Assembly (NCBI RefSeq): GCF_014199525.1
Contig: NZ_JACHNU010000001.1
Location: forward strand, 1,094,182 to 1,158,181
Direction of reading: 5' to 3'
Source: Conexibacter arvalis
Lineage (GTDB): Bacteria > Actinomycetota > Thermoleophilia > Solirubrobacterales > Solirubrobacteraceae
DNA length: 64,000 bases
Position numbers and translations under genes: made by a program. The notes beneath the pieces were generated by a model, which ran no database searches, was not told where the DNA came from, and worked only from the letters and a program-made list of their open reading frames with translations. The number at the start of each line of letters is the position of its first letter. Position 1 is the stretch's first letter. This document shows, piece after piece, positions 38,724-46,995 of this stretch.

Positions 38724-38767
38724 CCGGTGTCATATGCATGGGGTGAGGCTAGGGCACCTCCTCTCGC

Positions 38768-38797
38768 TTGACAACCAAAAACTCACCGTTCTATGGT
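38768..38797 (+). promoter_or_regulatory. Promoter of surface-protein operon A
   Basis: TTGACA at 38768 and TATGGT at 38792 are separated by 18 bases. The stretch TTGACAACCAAAAAC is identical in the promoter of operon B at 44533, as is the TATGGT hexamer. A leader of roughly 175 bases follows before the propeller gene start. Confidence 0.75.
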
Positions 38798-38977
38798 GGC
38801 GTATTGGGGAATGAACGGCAACGTTCGGCCCCGGAGAGCCCGGAGAGGAAGAGCATGAGGTCTCGGCCGCTCGCGGCCGGCGCGGCCGTTCGTGGGATCC
38901 CGCGTCCTCGCCTCCTCCTGCTCCGAGCGCGGGCAGCGCTGCGCCGCGAGGTCGTGTCCCATCTGAAGGAGTGGTCT

Positions 38978-41344
38978 GTGAGGAAGAGAACGTCAGGTGT
39001 CGCGCGCGGCCGTGGTCGCGCGCGCCGCGTCATCCCCCGCGTCGCGGGCGCGACCGCCGTCGCCGCGGTCGCGCTCGGCCTGTCGCCGGCCGCCGGCCTC
39101 GCCGCCGGCGAAGCGTGCTCCAACGCACTCGTGCGCGAGCAGCAGAACTCCAACCGCCTGCCCGACTGCCGAGCCTACGAGAAGGTCTCGCCGCGCGACG
39201 ACAACGGCGGCTTCGCCGGCGTCATGACGACGTTCCAGCCGCTGTTCAGCGCCGTCGGCGCCGACGGCAACGGGATGATGTTCGGCGCCTCCGGCGGGAT
39301 CGGCCCGTCGCTGCGCGGCATCAACAACACGACCCATGCCGCGGTGCGCGAGGAGAACGGCTGGAGAGTCGGCCAGCTCCTGACGACGACCGATCCGAAC
39401 TTCGCCGTCGAGCTCAACTACTCGACGGTCGCCCCCTTCCCGTCCGAGGACATGTCCCAGATCCTCTGGAAGGCGCCGCGCTCGATGGGGCCGCCGAACC
39501 CGACCAACGGCACGAACGGGATCTACCGCAGCGCGAGATTCGGGGCGGGACCGCCGACGTGGATCAGCCAGCCGACGATCCCGCTCGTCGGGAACGGGCC
39601 GGACCTGAGCAGCGGCTCGCACGCGATCGGCGCGAGCGCAGACCTCTCGACGGCCTTCTTCAACTCGACCGGGGTGCTGACCTCGGTGTACGGGGATCCG
39701 GATCGAACCGCCATCGGGCTGTACCGCAACAGCGACGGCGTGCTCACCCCGGCCGGCCGCCTCCCGTCCGGGCTCGTCCACCCGAGAGGAACCTGGGCCG
39801 CCGGCTACACGCCGGGGTACGGCGCGCCGATGGTCGGCAGCTACCGCAACCAGGTCTCCCGCGACGGCTCGCGGCTGTTCTTCGTCTCGCCCGCCCAAGA
39901 GACGGAGATCAAGCAGCTGTACGTCCAGCAGGGCGACAACCCCGGGAAGCTGATCTCCAAGGACAGAAGCGGCGCGCCGGCGGCCGACGGCGTCAGCGTC
40001 CTGAACGCGGGCTCGAACGTCAACACCCAGCAGAGAGGGTATGCGTTCGCGACGCGCGACGGCGCTCGCGTGCTCTTCCGCAGCTCGTCGGCGCTGACCG
40101 ACGACGCGCCCGCGGCCGGCGTCAAGACCTATCGCGCCGAGGTCGGGAGCGGTGCGCTCACCTACCTGCCGAACGCCGACGGCTACCCGCTCGCGATCAA
40201 CGACGATGCCTCGCGCATCCTCTTCCTGGCCGCCGGCAGCGGATCGACCGTCGACATCAAGTACTGGGTCGAGGGGCCCGGTGGCGGCACCGTCCACACG
40301 CTCGCGACGTCGCTTGCTGGAGGTACGTCCACTGTCCACGCTGGCATCCCCCGACTCACGCCCGACGGCACGACCGTGGCGTTCGAGAGCGAGGTCGCGC
40401 TCGATCCCGAGGTCGCCGCGGTCAGCGCGACCGGCACGCAGGTCTACCGCTGGTCGATCGGCGACGCCCATCCCACCTGCGTCTCATGCCGACGTGACGG
40501 CGAGCCGGCCGCGGCGATCGGCGCCCGCCTGCAGAACACCGCTTCCAAGCCGACCGACACGGCCGTCAGCCCGGGTGGAGCGAGTCCGACGGCGCCGCAG
40601 GCCAGCTACGTCGTCCCGCCGGCGATCTCCGACGACGGCAGCCGCATCGCCTTCGACACGAGAGAGCCGCTCGATCCGGCCCGCGACACCAACGGACAGC
40701 GCGACGTCTACCTGTGGGAGAACGGGACGCTGCACCTGCTGACCAGCGGCAAGAACACGGCGCCGTCCTACATCATCGGGACCAGCCTCTCGGGTGACGA
40801 CGTCTTCTTCTCGACGATGGACGCGCTGGTCGCCTCGGACCGCAACGGCTCCTATGACGTCTACGACGCGCGCGTGGAGGGCGGCTTCGCCGAGCCCGCG
40901 ACGTCGACGTCGTGCACCGGCGACGACTGCCAGGGTCAGGACGGGGCGGTCGGCGATCCGGCGTCGCTCGGGTCGGTCACCTTCTCCGGGCGCGGCAACG
41001 TCGTGCCCGAGCCTGAGCGGCGCGCGCCGGCGAAGGTCCGTGCGTCGATCGTCAAGAAGTCGGTGAAGGCCAACGGCTTCACGATCGCGGTCAAGGTCTC
41101 CGGCAAGGGCCGCATCGCGGTCTCCGGCGCGAACGTCAAGAAGAAGAGCCGCGGCGTCGCCCGCGCCGGGACCTACCGGGTCGCGGTCGTGCTGGCGCCG
41201 AAGGCGAGAAGAGCGCTCAAGGCGAAGCGCAAGCTGAAGGTCGCGGCGAAGGTGCGCTTCGTCCCCGCGCAGGGGTCGGCCTCCTCGGCGACCGTCCGCG
41301 TGACGGTGAAGCGCAAGGCGGCGAAGCGAGGCGGAGCCCGATGA
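38978..41344 (+). CDS. Exported beta-propeller (TolB/PD40-like) protein of surface operon A
   Basis: A protein of 788 residues. An Arg-rich N-region and a hydrophobic core (AGATAVAAVALGLSPAAGLAAG) form a signal peptide. Repeated blades show the PD40 pattern, for example SRDGSRLFFVSPA, TPDGTTVAFESEVALDP and SDDGSRIAFDTREPLDP followed by DVYLWENGTLHLLTSG. The last 110 residues are a Lys-rich beta domain ending in VKRKAAKRGGAR. I chose the GTG at 38978 because AAGGAG lies six bases upstream and it starts the signal peptide cleanly; an ATG at 38855 is possible. It is followed by a four-base overlap with an ATG of the second gene. The function is unknown; surface binding is inference. Confidence 0.75.
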   Translation: MRKRTSGVARGRGRARRVIPRVAGATAVAAVALGLSPAAGLAAGEACSNALVREQQNSNRLPDCRAYEKVSPRDDNGGFAGVMTTFQPLFSAVGADGNGMMFGASGGIGPSLRGINNTTHAAVREENGWRVGQLLTTTDPNFAVELNYSTVAPFPSEDMSQILWKAPRSMGPPNPTNGTNGIYRSARFGAGPPTWISQPTIPLVGNGPDLSSGSHAIGASADLSTAFFNSTGVLTSVYGDPDRTAIGLYRNSDGVLTPAGRLPSGLVHPRGTWAAGYTPGYGAPMVGSYRNQVSRDGSRLFFVSPAQETEIKQLYVQQGDNPGKLISKDRSGAPAADGVSVLNAGSNVNTQQRGYAFATRDGARVLFRSSSALTDDAPAAGVKTYRAEVGSGALTYLPNADGYPLAINDDASRILFLAAGSGSTVDIKYWVEGPGGGTVHTLATSLAGGTSTVHAGIPRLTPDGTTVAFESEVALDPEVAAVSATGTQVYRWSIGDAHPTCVSCRRDGEPAAAIGARLQNTASKPTDTAVSPGGASPTAPQASYVVPPAISDDGSRIAFDTREPLDPARDTNGQRDVYLWENGTLHLLTSGKNTAPSYIIGTSLSGDDVFFSTMDALVASDRNGSYDVYDARVEGGFAEPATSTSCTGDDCQGQDGAVGDPASLGSVTFSGRGNVVPEPERRAPAKVRASIVKKSVKANGFTIAVKVSGKGRIAVSGANVKKKSRGVARAGTYRVAVVLAPKARRALKAKRKLKVAAKVRFVPAQGSASSATVRVTVKRKAAKRGGAR

Positions 41345-41379
41345 CCGCGAGGGAGACAGCGAACACGGAGAGGATCTCG

Positions 41380-44226
41380 ATGGTGAACCGATCGCAGGCG
41401 GCCGGGAGGGGCTGGCGCCGAATGCTTGCCCTGATCGCGCTCGCGACGCTCGCCCTGCTCGGGCTGACCTCATCGGCCTCCGCCGCGGGGATGGAGATCG
41501 AGCCGGGCACCGCGAGAGTGACGACGTCGACCTCGCAGGCCGGCGCCCACCCGGACGTCGTCGTCGAGTTCAGAATCGCGCCCGACGACACCGGCGAGCG
41601 TCCGGTCGGCAGCGCGCACACGACGGTCGTCGAGCTTCCGCCCGGACTGATCGGCAACCCGACGAACTTCGCGAGCTGCAGCATGCAGGACGTCGTGCGG
41701 ATGATGAACGCGACCGGACCGAACCAGGACGCCTGCCCGCGCGAGGCTGCGGTCGGCTTCGCCGATCTCGACGTGCGCTTCCCGCTCGCGCCGGCCGCCG
41801 GTCTGAAGACGTGGCGCCAGCGGATCTTCCGCATCACGACCAACCCCGACGAGCCGGCCGTCTTCGGCACCTCGATCCTGAGCCTGCCGATCCGGATGAT
41901 CGCGTCGGTCCGCTCCGACGGCGACTACGGCCTGACGATCACCGCACCGAGACTCCACGAGAGTGCGATGTTGCGGCATTTCAGAGGCACGTTCTGGGGT
42001 GTGCCGGCCGACCATCAGGGCGGCGGGGCCGACGCCACGATGGGCGACGGAAGCTCGATACTCCCGCCCTCGCGCGACGGCTGGAGATTCGGCGGGAGAC
42101 TGCCGGGAGCCCAGCGCAAGCCGTTCATGACCAACCCCGGCTACTGCCCCGGCACGCCGCTCGGCGCAGGCATCTCCGCGTCGGCGTGGGCCGAGCCGGC
42201 GGCCTTCTCGCCGGTCGCGATCGCGCCGATCGGCCCGATCACCGGCTGCGAGAAGCTCGAGTTCGAGCCGCAGATCGCCGTCGCGCCGGAGAACGGCGAC
42301 GCCGGTCAGCCGTCGGGCTACCGCGTCGACCTGACGGTGCCGCAGACCAACGAGGCGGACGTCCTCGCGACGCCGAACCTGAAGGACGCGGTCGTCAGGC
42401 TGCCGCAGGGCGTCGCGCTGTCGGCGCCGGTCGCCAACGGGCTGCAGTCGTGCACCGACGCGCAGCTCGCGATCGACTCCAAGCAGCCCGAGACCTGCCC
42501 TGACGCGAGCAAGATCGGCACGGTCGAGATCGACTCGCCGCTGCTCGACGAGCACATGCAGGGCTCGATCTACACCGGCGAGCAGCTCTCCGGCGATCCC
42601 GAGTCGGGCGCGATGTACCGGCTCTTCCTGACCGCCTACGAGGCCGGCGTCCGGATCAAGCTCCGTGGCGCGATCTCGGTCGATCGGTCGACCGGCCAGA
42701 TCACCGCGACGTTCGACGACAACCCGCAGCTGCCGTTCGCGCGGCTGACGCTGCGGCTGAAGTCCGGCGACCGCGCCGTGCTCGTCAACCCGCAGGCCTG
42801 CGGCACGCACACGACCGACGCGACGCTCACGTCGTGGGGCGGCCAGAGCAAGTCGCCGTTCGCCCAGTTCGGCCTCGACCGCAACTGCGCGGGCGGCGGG
42901 TTCGCGCCGTCGTTCACGGCCGGCGCCGACAACGCCGGCGCCGGCGAGAGCCCGAGCTTCCACCTGCGCGTCACGCGCGGCGACGGCGAGCAGGGGCTCT
43001 CGACGATCGAGACGACGCTTCCGGCCGGCCTGCTGGCCCACATCGGCGACATCCCGCTCTGCGGCGACGCCGAAGCCGCCGCCGGCACCTGCTCGGCGGC
43101 GTCGAAGATCGGCTCGACCACAGTCGGGGTCGGCACGGGGCGCAAGCCGCTCTACCTGCCGCAGAGCGGCAAGGCGCCGACCGCCGTCTACCTCGGCGGC
43201 CCGTACAAGGGCGCGCCGTACAGCCTGGTGATCGTCGTGCCCGCGCAGGCCGGTCCGTTCGACCTCGGGACGGTCGTGGTGCGCGCGGCGCTGTTCATCG
43301 ACCAGGCGACCACGCAGGTGACGGTGAAGGCCGATCCGCTCCCGGCGATCGTCGGCGGCGTCCCGCTGAACTACCGCGACGTCCGGGTCGCGATCGACAA
43401 GCCCGCGTTCATGGTCAACCCGACCTCGTGCGACGTGAAGTCGGTGACCGGCTCGCTGGGCTCGACCGGCGGGAGCGCCGTCGCGGCCTCGAGCCGCTTC
43501 CAGGTCGGCGACTGCGGCACGCTGCCGTTCAAGCCGAAGTTGACGTTGAGAGTCGGCGAGAGGGGCAAGACGGGCAATAGACGGATGCCGCCGTTGGATG
43601 TGACGTTGTCGATGTCGAGAGGTCAGGCGAACAATCGTGGTGTGCGGGTGACGTTGCCGCGGGCGTTCAATTCGCGGTTGCGGGTGATCAACGATGCCTG
43701 CTCGTTGGAGGAGTTCCATGCGGGCCAGGCGGGGTGCAAGCAGGTCGGGACGGCGGTGGCGAAGACGCCGTTGCTGCAGGAGCCGCTGCTGGGCCGGGCG
43801 TTCTTCGTCAAGCATCCGGAGCGGAGACTGCCCGACCTGATGGTGGCGCTGCAGGGCCAGGGCTCGGCGTCGTTGGTGAAGGTGAATCTGACGGGCAAGG
43901 TGGTCATTCCGAGAAACCTGAGCCTGCGGACCAACTTCGACACGGTGCCGGACGTGCCGATCGATTCGTTCACGCTGAGCCTGCAGGGCGGCAAGAACGG
44001 CGTGATTGGCAATATCGGCAATATCTGCTCGGCGAAGGTCAAGCGCGGGCTGAAGGCCGGTGTCGTCTTCACCGGCCAGAGCGGCAAGCGGGTCTCGCGC
44101 CAGCAGAAGATGACGGTCGTCGGCTGCGGGAAGGCGACCGGCAAGAAGAAGGCGGCCGGCAAGAAGAAGGCGGCCGGCAAGAAGAGAGCCGCGAAGAACG
44201 CGGCCAAGAAGGTCGCCAAGCGGTAG
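41380..44226 (+). CDS. Large exported modular surface protein of operon A
   Basis: A protein of 948 residues with a signal peptide (MLALIALATLALLGLTSSASA). The modules show QAGAHPDVVVEF, LPPGLIGNPTNF, FDDNPQLPFARLTLRLKSG, NPQACGTHTTDAT, VPAQAGPFDLGTVVVRAAL and FMVNPTSCD. The C-terminal 230 residues are almost identical, also in DNA, to operon B. The protein ends in a Lys/Ala-rich tail with AAGKKKAAGKKRAAKN. I chose the ATG at 41380, which has GGAGAGG six bases upstream, as in operon B; an ATG at 41341 overlapping the previous stop would add 13 residues. No known domain function is recognised. The family also includes the 1000-residue protein at 20544. Confidence 0.75.
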   Translation: MVNRSQAAGRGWRRMLALIALATLALLGLTSSASAAGMEIEPGTARVTTSTSQAGAHPDVVVEFRIAPDDTGERPVGSAHTTVVELPPGLIGNPTNFASCSMQDVVRMMNATGPNQDACPREAAVGFADLDVRFPLAPAAGLKTWRQRIFRITTNPDEPAVFGTSILSLPIRMIASVRSDGDYGLTITAPRLHESAMLRHFRGTFWGVPADHQGGGADATMGDGSSILPPSRDGWRFGGRLPGAQRKPFMTNPGYCPGTPLGAGISASAWAEPAAFSPVAIAPIGPITGCEKLEFEPQIAVAPENGDAGQPSGYRVDLTVPQTNEADVLATPNLKDAVVRLPQGVALSAPVANGLQSCTDAQLAIDSKQPETCPDASKIGTVEIDSPLLDEHMQGSIYTGEQLSGDPESGAMYRLFLTAYEAGVRIKLRGAISVDRSTGQITATFDDNPQLPFARLTLRLKSGDRAVLVNPQACGTHTTDATLTSWGGQSKSPFAQFGLDRNCAGGGFAPSFTAGADNAGAGESPSFHLRVTRGDGEQGLSTIETTLPAGLLAHIGDIPLCGDAEAAAGTCSAASKIGSTTVGVGTGRKPLYLPQSGKAPTAVYLGGPYKGAPYSLVIVVPAQAGPFDLGTVVVRAALFIDQATTQVTVKADPLPAIVGGVPLNYRDVRVAIDKPAFMVNPTSCDVKSVTGSLGSTGGSAVAASSRFQVGDCGTLPFKPKLTLRVGERGKTGNRRMPPLDVTLSMSRGQANNRGVRVTLPRAFNSRLRVINDACSLEEFHAGQAGCKQVGTAVAKTPLLQEPLLGRAFFVKHPERRLPDLMVALQGQGSASLVKVNLTGKVVIPRNLSLRTNFDTVPDVPIDSFTLSLQGGKNGVIGNIGNICSAKVKRGLKAGVVFTGQSGKRVSRQQKMTVVGCGKATGKKKAAGKKKAAGKKRAAKNAAKKVAKR

Positions 44227-44235
44227 CGGCTCGGA

Positions 44236-44370
44236 CGGCCGGGATGCGGATCGACTCCGCTTCCCGGCCGCCGTGCAGACTTCCTCCACCACCCAACCGC
44301 AGAGCCGCCGCGACCTCGGCTCTGCACGGCAACGAGACCGGGGGCGGCGCCCGAAAGCGCCCGCCCCCGG
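44236..44370 (+). terminator. Triple-hairpin terminator region of operon A
   Basis: Three perfect stems follow the stop codon: CGGCCGGGA with TCCCGGCCG (44236-44270, with inner GCGGA/TCCGC), GCAGAGCCG with CGGCTCTGC (44299-44325), and CCGGGGGCGG with CCGCCCCCGG (44338-44370). The same array ends operon B. Confidence 0.7.
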
Positions 44371-44401
44371 CGTCGTTCCGCGGGGGCGGACGAGGGCTCG
44401 A

Positions 44402-44434
44402 TCAGCCGCCGAGCGAGCTGAGGTGAGAGCCCTG
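44402..44434 (-). pseudogene. 33-bp remnant of the epimerase gene 3' end
   Basis: These 33 bases are identical to 49996-50028, the last codons of the epimerase (encoding QGSHLSSLGG and the stop). The rest of the epimerase gene is absent here. It marks the edge of a duplicated or converted segment. Confidence 0.75.
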
Positions 44435-44532
44435 CACCGTCTCGGCGATCGTCTTCCAGACCATAAACGACGGATGGCCGCAGCGGCTGGCCAGCTCACG
44501 ATGACTGTCGAATGCGTGGCGCCGCTTGCGGT

Positions 44533-44562
44533 TTGACAACCAAAAACATGACGTATTATGGT
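44533..44562 (+). promoter_or_regulatory. Promoter of surface-protein operon B
   Basis: TTGACA at 44533 and TATGGT at 44557 are 18 bases apart. The first 15 bases match operon A exactly. The leader of about 140 bases after it contains two strong hairpins. Confidence 0.75.
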
Positions 44563-44624
44563 TTCGCTCTGCCCGGAGTGAACGGTCGCGTTTTCCCGGG
44601 AGGTCTTGGAGAGAACGAGCGATC

Positions 44625-44680
44625 GGGTCCGTCGCCGACGGACCCGCGATCGGCAGGACAGGCACGCGCGCGCGTGCCTG
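44625..44680 (+). promoter_or_regulatory. Two hairpins in the leader of operon B
   Basis: GGGTCCGTC pairs with GACGGACCC at 44625-44645, and a perfect 22-bp palindrome with half CAGGCACGCGC lies at 44659-44680. They precede the GAGGAAGAGGGAGGA purine-rich ribosome binding site of the first gene and may act as an attenuator or mRNA stabiliser. Operon A has no equally strong structure. Confidence 0.45.
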
Positions 44681-44711
44681 CCGAGCGTCGTGAGAGGAAG
44701 AGGGAGGACCG

Positions 44712-46966
44712 ATGAGTCGAAGCACGAGCGCCAGCTCGGCTTTCGAGGCAGGCCTGCACAGCGGTGATTCCGCGCGGGTCCTCAGAGCGGGCGCGGAGCG
44801 CCGGGGAGGGTCGCGGGCGAAGGCGCTCGCGTTCGCCTGCCTCGGTGCGATCGCCCTGGCCGCCGGCGGCGCCGGCGGCGCCCACGCCGGCGCGCTGCCG
44901 GACAACCGCGGCTGGGAGATCGTCACGCCGCCGGAACAGAACATGGACGCGTGGGGCCGCTTCTGGGCCAGCCCGGACGGCAACATCACGGCGTTCCAGT
45001 CGTTTGGTGCCTTCTCCGGCGCGTTGAACGGCTCCTCCAACGGATATCTCACGACCCGTGGGAGCGACGGCTGGACGACGCAGGCGCACACACCGCCCGG
45101 CGGCTCGGGACGGCTCTTCACCCTCAACGACATAGCCGACGACGGCGGGCGCACGACCTGGGAAGGGCAGACGCTCTCCGCGGGCCCCCCAAGATGGACA
45201 TCTTGCTGAAGGACCCGGGGCAGCCGGCGGTCAACGTGTCGGCAGCCGTCCAGGGCGCCGACACGAACGCGCTCTACATGGGGCGCTCGGCCGATCTCGG
45301 CCACCTGCTCTTCGGCATCAGCCCGCCCGTCAGAGCTGGCACCGTGCCCGATCCGATTCAGCTGTACGACCACACCGGCGGCGTGACCAAGCCGGTCGGG
45401 ATCCTTCCCGGCGAGACGACCCCCGCTCCCGGCGGCTCGGTGCTTGGCTCCTACGACTACCAACACGACCAGGGATCGGTTCGCAACGCCGTCTCGGCCG
45501 ACGGCTCGAAGATCTTCTTCGAGAGCCCGGCGCCACCGCGGGACGCCTACGTCCACTACCCCTACTGGCCGACCGGCCTGTACGTGCGCGAGAACGGGAC
45601 GACCTCGACGCTGATCGATCCGTGGGCGACCTTCTGGGGGGCGGCGGTCGACGGGTCGACGGTCGTCTACACGACCTCCGACAGAGGCACCGGTGACCGC
45701 GGGCTGTCGACCTTCGACGTCGCGACGAAGACGGCGAAGGAGATCGTGCCGACGAGCGCGCAGGTGCAGGGAGTCGGCGGCATCTCCGACGACGCCTCGC
45801 GGATCTACTTCGTCGCACTCGCCAGATTGGCCGACGGCGCCACCGCCGGTGAGTCCAACGTCTACCTCTACGACGGCAGCAGCAGACTGCGCTTCGTTGC
45901 GACGGTGAACACGAGTACCAACGCGAGCGGCAACCCGGGCGAGGCGGCCGGGTGGGGCAGCGAGGGCATCTTCGAAGTCGGCCCGATCTCGGACATCAGC
46001 GCCGACGGCCGCACCTTCCTGTTCGCCTCGAGAAGGCAGCTCACCGGCTACGACAACAGAGACAGATTCGCGCTCTACGTCTTCGACGCCGACAGACCGA
46101 CGGCTCCGCTCGTCTGCGTGTCGTGTCGCCCCGACGGCCTGCCGCCGGTCGCCAACGCGATCATGCGCGACAATCCGCATAGCAACGCCCAAGGGCCGAC
46201 GGCTCCGATGACCAACGTCACGGACGACGGTCGGCGGATCTTCTTCCAGACGCAGGACCCGCTCGACCCCCGTGACGTCAACGAACGGGCGGACGTGTAC
46301 GTGTGGCAGGACGGAAAGGCCCACTTGATCTCGTCCGGCACGGGCGAGGAGTCGCATTTCCTCCACGCGACCCCGAGCGGCGACGACGTCTTCTTCATCA
46401 CGGCGAACGTGCTCGTCCCGCAGAACGTCACCGGCGGCCTGCGCGTGATCTACAACGCGCGCGTCAACGGCGGATTCGCACCGCCGGTCAGATTGACGCC
46501 ATGCGAGCAGGATGGGACCTGTCAGGGGCCGCCGACCGCACCGCCGACCCACGACGAGCCGGGCAGCATCGGCTTCACCGGTCCGGGCAACGTGGTCGAG
46601 CAGCTGCCGCCCGGCGCCAAGAAGCCGCCGACGTTCCGGGTCGGCGCGATCAGCCGCAAGGCGCGCGCTCAGCTCGCCAGAACCGGACGGGTGACGATCG
46701 CGGTCCGGGTCGGCGCGGCCGGCAAGGTCTCGGCCGCGATGCGGGCGAAGATCGGCAAGCGCACGCGGACCGTCGCCCAGGCGTCGCGCACCGCCGGCAA
46801 GGCCGGCACGGTCCGGCTGACGCTGCGGCTGTCGAAGGCGGCGCGCAACGAGCTGAGCCAGGGCCGCCGGCTGCGGGTGCGCACGGTCGTGCGCTACTCG
46901 AAGGTCAGAGGCGCCAAGCAGGCGACGTTCACGCTCGTCGGCGCCAAGCAGAAGCGGGGTCGCTGA
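44712..46966 (+). pseudogene. Exported beta-propeller protein of surface operon B, frameshifted in a C run
   Basis: The first frame (from the ATG at 44712) encodes a signal peptide and NRGWEIVTPPEQNMDAWGRF, then stops at 45209. The rest of the protein is in another frame and starts near GPPKMDILLKDPG. The switch lies in a run of six C at 45185-45190; a seventh C would restore one reading frame of about 750 residues with PD40-like blades (ISDDASRIYFVALARL, TDDGRRIFFQTQDPLDP). The second fragment could start at the ATG at 45194 but would lack a signal peptide. It ends in the basic AKQKRGR. Slippage, true inactivation or a sequencing error are all possible. It is the paralogue of 38978-41344. 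Confidence 0.7.
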
Positions 46967-46995
46967 TGCGACGTCCAACCACCAGGAGAGGCACA

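Larger units (their letters stand above)
43520..44434 (+). repeat. Long near-identical direct repeat, copy A (3' end of operon A)
   Basis: From about 43520 this segment matches 49088-50028 with only a handful of substitutions through the gene end, the hairpins and a 33-bp epimerase remnant, with one divergent patch around 44380-44401. Upstream of it the two paralogues differ widely. Leu is often TTG and Asn AAT in the coding part, unlike the flanking sequence. Confidence 0.85.

Noticed and set aside
44659-44680. Insertion sequence terminal repeat
   Set aside because: A single contiguous palindrome without a transposase or a partner end; it lies in the leader of operon B.
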